A stretch of DNA of 52,584 bases from a virus. Shown here piece by piece: positions 7,921 through 14,366 of the stretch; the first letter of the stretch is position 1; the number at the start of each line of letters is the position of its first letter. The stretch spans positions 1 through 52,584 of IMG/VR virus record IMGVR_UViG_3300032046_000034; one strand, 5' to 3'. Both the position numbers and the translations under genes were made by a program. Below the pieces are notes generated by a model, which was given only the letters and a program-made list of their open reading frames with translations, did not search any database and had not been told where the DNA came from.

Positions 7921-8207
7921 TACGGGATGCTCCTCAACTCAGCAAGGTTCCGCTCGTCTACGGCCAGCATGTAGCGGATCTCGTGCTCGCGGCCTCGGGG
8001 CGGAAGCCGTGATGGGTAGTCATAGGTGCCCGCTCGCTTCGTCGCCTCAGCCATGAGGAAGGCCCGTAGTACGGGGTCACGCTTCACGGGCTCGTCCACA
8101 TAGCCGCAGGTGCAGCATGAATGATAGACGCCGGCCGGCCCCTCTAGGTGCCAGCAGGTGACTCCCCCACAGTGAGGGCAGGGCCCGGGTGGTACTCGCT
8201 TGCACAT
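7920..8207 (-). CDS. Small zinc-ribbon protein
   Basis: 95 residues from the ATG at 8207, the first start after the terminator hairpin. It has CPHCGG and CCTCGY knuckles followed by a helical C-terminal half with several Arg. Probably a zinc-stabilised protein of unknown role. It is the first gene of the late segment if transcription resumes past the terminator at 8212-8239. Confidence 0.7.
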   Translation of the reverse strand: MCKRVPPGPCPHCGGVTCWHLEGPAGVYHSCCTCGYVDEPVKRDPVLRAFLMAEATKRAGTYDYPSRLPPRGREHEIRYMLAVDERNLAELRSIP

Positions 8208-8211
8208 GGCA

Positions 8212-8239
8212 TAAGAAAACGCCCCCATCTCTGGGGGCG
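8212..8239 (-). terminator. Rho-independent terminator at the early/late boundary
   Basis: On the minus strand CGCCCCC-AGAGAT-GGGGGCG forms a perfect 7-bp GC stem followed directly by TTTTCTTA. It should stop leftward transcription from the early region just before the HNH/terminase genes, so late expression would need a processive or promoter-based bypass. Confidence 0.8.
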
Positions 8240-8270
8240 CTGCTCCCTGGGCGGAAGACTCCTATCTTAG

Positions 8271-8299
8271 TACGTACACCCTGTTTTGCCCTTTGTCAA
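8271..8299 (-). promoter_or_regulatory. Possible leftward promoter just upstream of the terminator
   Basis: TTGACA (8294-8299 on the minus strand) is separated by 17 bases from TACGTA (8271-8276). The -35 is consensus; the -10 is weak. A start near 8264 would give a transcript ending at the hairpin about 25 bases later, the arrangement used by lambda pR'. This is a candidate only. Confidence 0.4.
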
Positions 8300-8336
8300 T
8301 GTGTTTCCGTCGGATCATGCGTGGTGGCCCTTCACC

Positions 8337-8450
8337 CTACCGCACCCACAGCGCCAGCAGCAATATGCCCTCAGCTAGCAGTCCGGCGATGATGAGAGGC
8401 CACAACTCACGCATTAGCCTTCCCGCTATCCTGCCCAGAATGTCAAACAT
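8337..8450 (-). CDS. Small membrane peptide
   Basis: 37 residues. The ATG lies inside the last codons of the upstream gene, and one hydrophobic segment follows (WPLIIAGLLAEGILLLALW). Short overlapping membrane ORFs recur across this phage. Function unknown. Confidence 0.5.
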   Translation of the reverse strand: MFDILGRIAGRLMRELWPLIIAGLLAEGILLLALWVR

Positions 8451-8670
8451 CAGGGACCTCCTGTTGGCGGGCAGCCTCGTATATCACCTTGAGCAGCGGA
8501 GCGAATTCTACGGACACCATTAGGTCTCGTCTGGCCTGCGCCCCCTTCTGCCTATTCCACCCACCGATGATGTCCCAAATGTTGAACGGTAAGCCCAAGT
8601 AGTCTTGCGTGCCCATAATGGCGGCGCGCATCTGGGGCGTTACTTCTGTTGCATCCGAACCTTGTGTCAC
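8443..8670 (-). CDS. Hypothetical early protein
   Basis: 75 residues, GTG start that overlaps the stop of a relic reading frame (8667-8729) in a GTGA configuration, with AAGGTG upstream. Mixed helical protein with QDYLGLPFNIWDIIGGW in the middle. No family recognised. It is the last well-supported gene before the early/late boundary. Confidence 0.65.
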   Translation of the reverse strand: MTQGSDATEVTPQMRAAIMGTQDYLGLPFNIWDIIGGWNRQKGAQARRDLMVSVEFAPLLKVIYEAARQQEVPDV

Positions 8671-8729
8671 GACACCTTCTCCTTCAGCATCAACCCCGGC
8701 TCCACGAACCCGCCGCCCTCAGCCGAGCA
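8667..8729 (-). pseudogene. Relic 3' end of the gene at 8969-9385
   Basis: The minus strand reads CSAEGGGFVEPGL then a diverged tail and TGA. The intact gene at 8969-9385 ends with CSAEGGGFTEPEV and a different tail. The two DNA segments match over about 35 bases. The relic stop overlaps the GTG of the next gene, as the original gene's stop would have done before the zinc-ribbon gene 8719-8964 came between. Confidence 0.7.
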
Positions 8730-8964
8730 CGGCCTCTAACCATTCATAGCCGCAGTTGCCGCAGATACGGTGAAAGTGCTCCCCAACTTCATGAGAACCT
8801 GGGGAACACGACCGACCATCTGACCTGGCCAACGCCCCAACACAATAGACCGTCTCGATGTTAGCAGGGCCAGCGGTGGCGATCTGTCCTGCAGTCCGGC
8901 TATCAATCGGGGAGGCTCCGCATTTCTGGCATGTGGCTCCCTCTGCCGAATACGGTCGTAGCAT
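8719..8964 (-). CDS. Zinc-ribbon protein
   Basis: 81 residues with CQKCGAS near the N terminus and HRICGNCGYEW near the C terminus, a classic two-knuckle ribbon with a long insert. It appears to be a later arrival: a relic of the upstream gene's 3' end lies at its far side. Function unknown; nucleic acid binding is plausible. Confidence 0.75.
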   Translation of the reverse strand: MLRPYSAEGATCQKCGASPIDSRTAGQIATAGPANIETVYCVGALARSDGRSCSPGSHEVGEHFHRICGNCGYEWLEAVLG

Positions 8965-8968
8965 TCCA

Positions 8969-9385
8969 TCATCTCCTTCCGCTGACTACAAGAAGTGTCT
9001 CTACCTCCGGCTCCGTAAACCCGCCCCCTTCCGCCGAGCACACCCACCGGAAGGCGGTGTTGAGCAGCCTGCCGGCCGTCTCCCGCGTCGCCGGTCGGGC
9101 CAGCTTGGCGCCGATATCCTCTAGTGTCTTGCTAGCGATCCATAAGTCGGCTACCATTCGCAAACGTACACCATCGGGGTGTGCCCACTCTAGCCTCCCG
9201 AGGGCCCGGCAGAGGTCGAAGTAGTCAACGCTGACGGGGTACATACGCCCGCCCCTGCCTTGAATGCCCATCGAGATTAGGCATCGCGGCGGCTCGCCAG
9301 CTCGGCAGCCGGCTAGACCTTCGGCTTTCGCTCTCCAATGAGGACTGCCATCACGAACCTTGACCCACCAAGGCCGCTCGCCCAC
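8969..9385 (-). CDS. Hypothetical early protein
   Basis: 138 residues from a GTG at 9385, or 91 from ATG 9244. The C-terminal two-thirds is helical (YFDLCRALGRLEWAHPDG, MVADLWIASKTLEDIGAKL) and looks well folded. The N terminus is basic with Trp residues and its start is uncertain because the array at about 9405 adjoins it. No recognised family. A piece of its 3' end is duplicated at 8667-8729. Confidence 0.65.
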   Translation of the reverse strand: MGERPWWVKVRDGSPHWRAKAEGLAGCRAGEPPRCLISMGIQGRGGRMYPVSVDYFDLCRALGRLEWAHPDGVRLRMVADLWIASKTLEDIGAKLARPATRETAGRLLNTAFRWVCSAEGGGFTEPEVETLLVVSGRR

Positions 9386-9404
9386 TCGCAGCCCTTTCTC
9401 CCCG

Positions 9405-9835
9405 CCTTAGAACGCCTTGCCTGCCCTACCACGCCCGAACGCACCAAGCCCAAGCGGGCCTTGCCTCACCAGCCTTACCACACCCGGCCCAGCCCAGCCA
9501 GGCCGCGCCAGGCCCCGTCACGCCCAGCCGCGCCGCGCCAGACCGCGCCATGCCTGCCGCACCCCGCCTTGCCGCACCCCGCCGCGCCGGACCGCATCGC
9601 ATCCCGCCGGACCAGACCTCTCCTCGCCTCGCCTGCGCTGCCTTGCCGCACCAGGCCAGGCCTCGCCGCACCCGGCCAAACCTCGCCTCACCGGGCCACG
9701 CCACGCCTCACCGGGCCACGCCACGCCAAGCCCCGCCTGCCTCGCCCGCCTTGCCTCACCAGATCGCACCCCACCAGGCCGCGCCACTCCTAGCCTCGCC
9801 ACGCCGAACCTGCGATACCTTGCCTGCCTAGGCTG
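9405..9835 (-). repeat. Degenerate pentanucleotide array (GGYNN on the transcribed RNA)
   Basis: About 430 bases with no convincing gene. Read on the minus strand the sequence is a run of 5-base units of form GGYNN (for example GGCGT, GGCGA, GGCCT, GGTGA), roughly 80 in all, with occasional 4-base units that shift phase. One 20-base block is duplicated exactly in tandem (9687-9726). Several frames stay open only because the repeat lacks stops. The array starts within the last codons of the gene 9828-10283 and lies inside the leftward early transcript. Confidence 0.85.
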
Positions 9836-10283
9836 CCTGCTCCTCCTCCTTCGCGTACTTCCCCAGGACACGGGCAATCGCCGCGAACACGGGCTTCAGT
9901 TCGGTTAGCGCCCCGTAGGTATGCCGCCAAGTCTGCAACTCCGCCAGGGCCATCAACAGCCACTCGTGCCGCTGCTCCGGGTTCGCCATCACATCCTTAC
10001 TGAAGCGGTAGCCCTGCTTTGCCGGCCGGTCGCTGGTCAGTGAGAGCAGCAACCGAATCGGCGCTTGACTGGCAGGCTCCACCACCCAGTAGGCCGCGAT
10101 TAGCTCCCGCGCCTGCCACAATCTGTACTCATGGGCGGCCTTCTCGTCATTCCAGAGGAATTGCCCATGCAGGGGCGAGGCTTCATCCACCGCAGCCATT
10201 ACGACCTGCTCGGGCCGCACCAAGCCGCGGTTCTTCTTGGCGATCTTCCTCAGTTCATCGAGTATCTTGGTGTCCTTCTTCAT
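9828..10283 (-). CDS. Conserved phage early protein
   Basis: 151 residues. It begins KKDTKILDELRKIAKKN, then has HGQFLWNDEKAAHEYRLWQA, a Trp-rich middle and a helical C terminus ending in acidic residues. I recognise this general type as a common phage early protein (N-terminal LDELRKIAKKN, then a W-x-D...A-x-x-Y-R motif) often paired with the next gene. Its function is not known to me. Its TGA/ATG junction with 10280-10972 is overlapped. Confidence 0.75.
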   Translation of the reverse strand: MKKDTKILDELRKIAKKNRGLVRPEQVVMAAVDEASPLHGQFLWNDEKAAHEYRLWQARELIAAYWVVEPASQAPIRLLLSLTSDRPAKQGYRFSKDVMANPEQRHEWLLMALAELQTWRHTYGALTELKPVFAAIARVLGKYAKEEEQAA

Positions 10284-10972
10284 TCCGGCATTTCTCCTAT
10301 CACGTCGAAGAGGCCGTAGCCGATGCCTGCTGACTTCTTGCTGTCGGGGCGCCCCTCGCCGATGCCGACCTGCTGGCCAGCTCGCATCAGGAGATTCGCC
10401 AGGTCAGAGAAGGCAATCATGTCGGCGTCGAACCGGATGCGAAGCGCCGCATGCCATTCGTCAAACCGTGGTCGGGCCCGCAGGTCGACGACGCCCGTCT
10501 CATTGCGAGCATAGCGGACATCCATGACAGGCTCACCATAGACCCGCACGAGCGGCGTTCCGTCCTCATCGATGCCATCGGCCTCAATGAAGGCCGCCAA
10601 TTTCATCTGCGTCATCTTGATGCCAGCGGTTCGGCAAGCGGAGATCATCGCGCCCCGGATGGAGGCTGCATTGAACCCGTCCCAGCCAGCCTTCTTGTCA
10701 CGGTAGCGGGCTGCCTCATATTCGGCGTCGAAGTCCCGGGGCGGCTTATCCTTCCTGCTCTTGTTGACGCGGCTCCCCGCTTGATGCTTCGCCATGAGTT
10801 CTGCTTTGGCGGAGAAACGGTGTAACATGAGTGGAGCGGTCCCCACGATGTGGGCGGTCGCTATCTTGAAGTTCGGGGCGGTGACTGTAAGGACTCCACC
10901 TTCCTGAGCCGCCCCGACTTCCTGTCGCCTCTCCTCCAATAGAACTGTCCCTGGCCCATTCTTCCGTACCAT
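10280..10972 (-). CDS. RAMP-like early protein (candidate)
   Basis: 230 residues, ATG behind GGAGGTGAA. The order of motifs is an N-terminal strand and TAPLMLHRF, a middle NAASIRGAMISACRTAG, and near the C terminus a glycine-rich loop GIGEGRPDSKKSAGIGYG. The last two resemble the SxRGAxR segment and G-rich loop of RAMP/Cas7-type RNA-binding proteins. This is inference from pattern, not a family assignment. It is paired with 9828-10283. Confidence 0.7.
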   Translation of the reverse strand: MVRKNGPGTVLLEERRQEVGAAQEGGVLTVTAPNFKIATAHIVGTAPLMLHRFSAKAELMAKHQAGSRVNKSRKDKPPRDFDAEYEAARYRDKKAGWDGFNAASIRGAMISACRTAGIKMTQMKLAAFIEADGIDEDGTPLVRVYGEPVMDVRYARNETGVVDLRARPRFDEWHAALRIRFDADMIAFSDLANLLMRAGQQVGIGEGRPDSKKSAGIGYGLFDVIGEMPE

Positions 10973-11020
10973 TTCACCTCCTGGCCCTTCCGGGCCGCTA
11001 CAAGCTGCCATCCGGCAGTT

Positions 11021-11269
11021 CTATCCCCTCTCCCCGCCTACTTTTGAGATGTCGTGCATTTCCCAGATACCTCTGTGCTTGTGCCATCCTAACTCAACCG
11101 GCGTTTTTGTCTTGATTAGCCAAGGCCACACATCGAATGTTGCTAGGCGAGCTATCTCGGTCACATCCATGCTGCCCGCTCTGTGCCAGCGCAGTGCCGC
11201 CTCAGCTCCATCAAAGCAACCCCGCCGATATTCCGACTGGCCAAGCCACCGGATGATTGCTCTAAGCAT
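11021..11269 (-). CDS. Hypothetical small early protein
   Basis: 82 residues with a helical N-terminal half (GCFDGAEAALRWHRAGS) and Trp-rich C-terminal half (DVWPWLIKTKTPVELGWHKH). It overlaps the end of the upstream Cys protein by eight bases. No family recognised; probably cytoplasmic. Confidence 0.65.
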   Translation of the reverse strand: MLRAIIRWLGQSEYRRGCFDGAEAALRWHRAGSMDVTEIARLATFDVWPWLIKTKTPVELGWHKHRGIWEMHDISKVGGERG

Positions 11270-11477
11270 CGCCTCGGCCTTTCTCCCCGCCTAATCTCAA
11301 ATGCCCACAGGGCAGCAACTCGGCGCCCCTGCTGCCGATGTAGTCACAGTCTGGACAGCACCGGCCCGGCTCATAGCGGCGAATGGCCCGGTCCCGGGCT
11401 GCCTCAAGGCCCTTAACGATCTCGCAGTGTCGTGCCAAGGCGGCCTCTAGACGGTTGACGACGTCAGTTCCGCTCAT
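11262..11477 (-). CDS. Small Cys protein with helical N terminus
   Basis: 71 residues; ATG behind GGAGGAG, overlapping the stop of the preceding gene (ATGA). A helical first half (VVNRLEAALARHCEIVKGLEAA) leads to CCPDCDYIG...LPCGHLR, a zinc-binding-like cluster of four Cys and one His. Function unknown. Confidence 0.7.
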   Translation of the reverse strand: MSGTDVVNRLEAALARHCEIVKGLEAARDRAIRRYEPGRCCPDCDYIGSRGAELLPCGHLRLGGEKGRGDA

Positions 11478-11749
11478 GGCTCCTCCTCCAGGTGCGCGAA
11501 CGGGGCGAGGGCGGCACACAGCGGGTTGTGGCAAGGCCCGTAGACGTTCTCCGCACTATCCAGGCAGGGCGAAACAAGAACTGTTCGCTCACCTTTACAT
11601 TCACGGCACCGTACCCTCCCCGCCGCCCTCACCAGCGCCCGGACACTCGCCTCTAGGTCTTCGGGCGGGAGGGCAAGGCGGCGGCAGCCATGCCAAGCAA
11701 GCCAAGCGTCGTGTGACTGGCGTCCGATGTTCCAGCGCGTATCGCTCAC
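11474..11749 (-). CDS. Small Cys-rich early protein
   Basis: 91 residues, GTG behind AGGTGA. Contains CRECKGERTVLVSPC and GPCHNPLCAAL, so it probably binds a metal ion. The N-terminal part (HDAWLAWHGCRRLALPPEDL) is followed by a helix. Coupled by ATGA to the next gene. Function unknown. Confidence 0.68.
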   Translation of the reverse strand: MSDTRWNIGRQSHDAWLAWHGCRRLALPPEDLEASVRALVRAAGRVRCRECKGERTVLVSPCLDSAENVYGPCHNPLCAALAPFAHLEEEP

Positions 11750-11765
11750 CTTCTCACCTCCTGCC

Positions 11766-12221
11766 TTAGCCTTTCACAATGATTCCCAACTGGTAGTCGA
11801 AGCGGGGGGCACGGCGGTCTGCCAACAGTGCCATGGCCTTGTCGCGGGTGACATGGCGCTTGTCCATCTCCGCATCTCCCCCGATTCCCCACTGGTAGTC
11901 GAAGCCGTCTTCAGGGTGCCAACGGACAGCAACGTAGTCTAACAGTTCCCAGCCGTCAGCTACCGGCGGGGCATCCTGTGACGGTGGTGGAATATCAACC
12001 GAGCAAAAGCCACCGTTGGAATCTGACACCTTCTGCGCCAACCCTTCCAGCAGCGTTATCGGGTCGTCCAGCGCCTCGTCCCGCTCGCGCCATGCCTCCC
12101 TAAGTACAGCGCCGAGGTATCGCACGGTGATACGCCAATAGGGAGTGAGATTCGTTTCATTAGGGTCAGCAGCGCGGGCCAGTATCCGCTCCAGGTCCTC
12201 GTCCGTGAGGGGCTTAGTCAT
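11766..12221 (-). CDS. Hypothetical early protein with internal repeat
   Basis: 151 residues. The N-terminal half is helical and acidic. The C-terminal half contains FDYQWGI and, 34 residues later, FDYQLGI, encoded by near-identical 23-base stretches at about 11779 and 11881; the protein ends just after the second copy. It overlaps the following gene by eight bases. No family recognised. Confidence 0.68.
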   Translation of the reverse strand: MTKPLTDEDLERILARAADPNETNLTPYWRITVRYLGAVLREAWRERDEALDDPITLLEGLAQKVSDSNGGFCSVDIPPPSQDAPPVADGWELLDYVAVRWHPEDGFDYQWGIGGDAEMDKRHVTRDKAMALLADRRAPRFDYQLGIIVKG

Positions 12222-12531
12222 GGCCTGCCTCCTTCACGATGCAGACGGCATGGCGGTAGGCCGCAATAAAGCGATCGCAGTCCTCAATGTTAGCGAATAT
12301 GTTCCGACTCCCTTCGGTCTCCACACCCATCTGCACCATGCCCTTGTAGCAGTCCTCGTTGCAGGCCCGCAGTTCTTCCAGCGCCGCCCACGCCTCCCTG
12401 ACGGCGGCGACGAGGGCGAGTACGTCCTCAGCGCGGATAGGATAGAGGCCGCCGTGTCTGGCCGCGTCGGTGGCGAATGCCTCCATCCTCGCCAGGTCCT
12501 CGTCCGTGTAGTGCTTACGGTCGGTGGTCAT
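12214..12531 (-). CDS. Hypothetical early protein
   Basis: 105 residues from ATG 12531, chosen over an earlier start because AAAAGGG lies just upstream and the ATGA overlaps the preceding stop. It is helical throughout (DEDLARMEAFATDAARHG, VLALVAAVREAWAALEELRAC). The DEDLARME opening resembles the start of 11766-12221 (TDEDLERIL), so the two may be distant paralogues. Confidence 0.66.
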   Translation of the reverse strand: MTTDRKHYTDEDLARMEAFATDAARHGGLYPIRAEDVLALVAAVREAWAALEELRACNEDCYKGMVQMGVETEGSRNIFANIEDCDRFIAAYRHAVCIVKEAGHD

Positions 12532-12710
12532 GGCCCTTTTCCTAGACCCCGGCACCCAATCTCACTGCCCCCATAACCATGCAACCAACATTCTGCCTTG
12601 CCACACCGAGAACAGCGGCGAATCGGAATCCGCCAAATCGTGATGGGCCAAGCGTCGAGGATAGTCAGAGCCCGATCCTGTTGCCACTTGTGAAACCACA
12701 GAACGCACAT
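12528..12710 (-). CDS. Small Cys protein
   Basis: 60 residues, ATG 12 bases downstream of GGAGGTG. A Trp-rich first half (CVLWFHKWQQ, AWPITIWRIPIRR) is followed by CSRCGKAECWLHGYG...GC, which could bind one zinc. Coupled to the next gene by ATGA. Function unknown. Confidence 0.62.
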   Translation of the reverse strand: MCVLWFHKWQQDRALTILDAWPITIWRIPIRRCSRCGKAECWLHGYGGSEIGCRGLGKGP

Positions 12711-12738
12711 TAGTCCATCACCTCCACTGTCACCCAGG

Positions 12739-13017
12739 TCATGGCTTCCTCGCTGCGCCCATGATCTCAGCAGCACGGTCTGTCATAGCCTGGCCTCTAT
12801 CGGGAGTCCATTCTGGTATCCACCACCCAGGATGCTCATGGGCATACTCAACCTTGAACGAAGTGCTGCGGCTATCACAGGCCCCTGTATCACACTTCGG
12901 GCAGCATCTACCGAAAGCCCACTGGCGGGCATCAACTTCGATGCCGCAGCACAGGCACCTGAATGGCTGATGCCAACGCCAGCCCCGAAAGTCTATGTAC
13001 ACTTCGGTCATCGTCAT
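12739..13017 (-). CDS. Small zinc-ribbon protein
   Basis: 92 residues; ATG behind AAAGGTGGGAG. Has CLCCGIEVDARQW and CCPKCDTGAC, a two-knuckle ribbon, then an aromatic segment (HPGWWIPEWTPD). One of many small Cys-rich early proteins in this genome. Function unknown. Confidence 0.68.
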   Translation of the reverse strand: MTMTEVYIDFRGWRWHQPFRCLCCGIEVDARQWAFGRCCPKCDTGACDSRSTSFKVEYAHEHPGWWIPEWTPDRGQAMTDRAAEIMGAARKP

Positions 13018-13040
13018 GACTCCCACCTTTCCACTGTCAC

Positions 13041-13409
13041 CTACGGTTTGCACGCCCACGGTCCCCACCCCTGTTCCATCCAAATCTGACACGCAACCGC
13101 CACATTCACGGCGGGGTCTAAGGCTGCTCCAAGTCCGCCGTAGGGTTCAAATCGCCAGGCGTGGATGGCGTTAATCTGAAAAAGACTGTAGTTACCATTG
13201 CTGACGGCGGTAGCATCCCCACCAGACTCGCAGGCGAGGACGCGCAGCGCATCACCAATGTCCCAGGAGCAGGCCGAAACAATGCCTCGCCATCGCTCAA
13301 TGGCGGGCGGGAACTCGGTGGCGATTGCGGGAGAGCCTCCAGGGCTTCGAGCTTCTGCTCCACGATCGCTACCCGTTGGTAGAGTTTCCGCAGGTGCCTC
13401 TCTACCCAC
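13041..13409 (-). CDS. Lysozyme/transglycosylase-like domain in a second frame
   Basis: The C-terminal 85 residues form a small SLT/lysozyme-like domain: WRGIVSACSW, LACESGGDATAVS with the likely catalytic Glu, NYSLFQINAIHAW, and VNVAVACQIWMEQGWGPWAC. It is not in the frame of the well-formed gene that precedes it (13118-13894) but in the -1 frame. A GTG at 13407-13409 is the nearest possible own start and has only a weak, distant GAGG. It may instead be reached by frameshifting, or be the separated end of a broken gene. Confidence 0.65.
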   Translation of the reverse strand: MGREAPAETLPTGSDRGAEARSPGGSPAIATEFPPAIERWRGIVSACSWDIGDALRVLACESGGDATAVSNGNYSLFQINAIHAWRFEPYGGLGAALDPAVNVAVACQIWMEQGWGPWACKP

Positions 13410-13894
13410 GCCGCCGTATCCTCGGCGAGTGCCGCCCTCGCTTCGCGCGTCTCCTCCGGCCCGTTCGCCCCATCCCAAGGAGATGATGGTGGGGTCTCCT
13501 GACCAGTAGATACCCCCGCAGGCCATCCCTGAGGCGTTATAGGATTCGCGGTAGTGGGCAGCGATTGCGGGCCATCCTCCAGGGCTGCCAGCCTGTCCTC
13601 TATCCCACGAATCACCCCCTCCAGGGTTATCTTCTGATTCCCAGGCAGTTGTCGCCATACGTCCCAGAATGTCAGCGGGTTCAACACCGGATGCGGATCG
13701 CGTTTTGGCGGGCTCGCTTCGCGCGTCTCCTCCGGCCCGTTCGCCCCATCCCAAGGAGAGGCCAGCGCCTCGTCGCCCAAGGACGGCGGAGCACGGTGGC
13801 CCAGGGCCGCTGCCGCCGCACTCATCAGGGCTCGCCCCACCTCCACCATCCGCTTGCCTGCTCTGAAGTTCGCCATCTCGTCCGTTCGTGACAT
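13118..13894 (-). CDS. Helical protein with repeated motif, upstream of the lysozyme frame
   Basis: Open for 258 residues from an ATG behind AGGAGG, immediately after the stop of the small membrane gene. The first 190 residues look like real protein: a helical N terminus, LTFWDVWRQLPGNQKITLEG, IEDRLAALE, and RHLRKLYQRVAIVEQKLEAL. The segment SPWDGANGPEETREA occurs twice, encoded by an exact 47-base repeat. The last 60 residues overlap the lysozyme-like domain in another frame and do not look natural, so the true C terminus is probably the lysozyme domain. Confidence 0.6.
   Translation of the reverse strand: MSRTDEMANFRAGKRMVEVGRALMSAAAAALGHRAPPSLGDEALASPWDGANGPEETREASPPKRDPHPVLNPLTFWDVWRQLPGNQKITLEGVIRGIEDRLAALEDGPQSLPTTANPITPQGWPAGVSTGQETPPSSPWDGANGPEETREARAALAEDTAAWVERHLRKLYQRVAIVEQKLEALEALPQSPPSSRPPLSDGEALFRPAPGTLVMRCASSPASLVGMLPPSAMVTTVFFRLTPSTPGDLNPTADLEQP
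13437..13483. repeat. 47-base direct repeat, copy 1
   Basis: Identical to 13713-13759. Both copies encode the same peptide (SPWDGANGPEETREA) in the same frame, 276 bases apart, so this is an in-frame internal duplication. Confidence 0.95.
13713..13759. repeat. 47-base direct repeat, copy 2
   Basis: Identical to 13437-13483. The perfect identity suggests a recent duplication or ongoing exchange between copies. Confidence 0.95.
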
Positions 13895-14044
13895 CTACCG
13901 CCTCCTGTCCGCCGCATCCAGCGGGGTCTCGCACCAAGGCCCCGCGCAGTGCGCTTCCAGCCACCGGCCAAGCATAATCCCCAGGGCCATCAAGACAGGC
14001 AAGATCGCTACCCCTATCAGGCAGCCGATCCAGAAATGATCCAT
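13895..14044 (-). CDS. Small membrane protein
   Basis: 49 residues, ATG behind GGGAGGAGG. One membrane segment (IGCLIGVAILPVLMALGIML) is followed by a polar tail with two Cys. Its TAG is directly followed by the ATG of 13118-13894. Position before a lysozyme-like gene makes a holin-like or export role conceivable but unproven. Confidence 0.65.
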   Translation of the reverse strand: MDHFWIGCLIGVAILPVLMALGIMLGRWLEAHCAGPWCETPLDAADRRR

Positions 14045-14128
14045 GCGTTCCTCCTCCCGTAAATACAAAGCCCAGACTGATCGCCGTCAGGATTACGCCT
14101 AGCTGTGCCAGCCTGGGGATGTGCCATC

Positions 14129-14329
14129 TCAGCGCTCCGTCCTTTGTAGGTCAGCCCGTCGGAGCCACAGGCGCTCGATCTCCCCGCAGCACCCACACGT
14201 GGAAACGGGGAACGCAACCCGAAGCAAATCCGTATCGCGTCCGCTCACGGTTCCCGTCCAGCCAATGAACGGCCCCTTTGAAACTCGGACATGATCGCCA
14301 ATGTTAATTGGCTTAGACCACCAGCTCAT
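14129..14329 (-). CDS. KOW-domain mini-protein
   Basis: 66 residues; ATG behind GGAAAGGAGAAGG. The segment INIGDHVRVSKGPFIGWTGTV matches the KOW motif of NusG C-terminal domains and ribosomal proteins, followed by a second strand (LLRVAFPV) and STCGCCGE. KOW domains bind RNA polymerase partners, ribosomal protein S10 or RNA, so a role in phage transcription control is plausible but inferred. A hairpin and a short upstream ORF precede it. Confidence 0.72.
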   Translation of the reverse strand: MSWWSKPINIGDHVRVSKGPFIGWTGTVSGRDTDLLRVAFPVSTCGCCGEIERLWLRRADLQRTER

Positions 14330-14346
14330 GTTCCTTCTCCTTTCCT

Positions 14347-14366
14347 CCCTGCCAGCACCGGCAGGG
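14347..14366 (-). promoter_or_regulatory. Leader hairpin before the KOW gene
   Basis: CCCTGCC-GGTGCT-GGCAGGG is a perfect 7-bp inverted repeat with a 6-base loop. It lies just after a 19-codon ORF stop and directly before the ribosome binding site at about 14335-14346. No U tract follows, so it is more like a translational or processing element than a terminator. Confidence 0.55.

Noticed and set aside
9417-9908. Several long open frames across the pentanucleotide array on both strands
   Set aside because: They are open because the repeat has few stops; products are low-complexity Pro/Arg/Ala or Gly/Arg/Ala strings with no good start sites.
13130-13160. Sequence resembling a tRNA T-arm (GGTTCAAATC)
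   Set aside because: No matching acceptor, D or anticodon stems around it; it is inside the lysozyme-like coding frame. No other tRNA was found.
14017-14150. Minus-strand frame with a membrane-like stretch (LAQLGVILTAISLGFVF)
   Set aside because: Its only possible start is CTG without proper spacing to a ribosome binding site, and it overlaps the better-supported gene 13895-14044.
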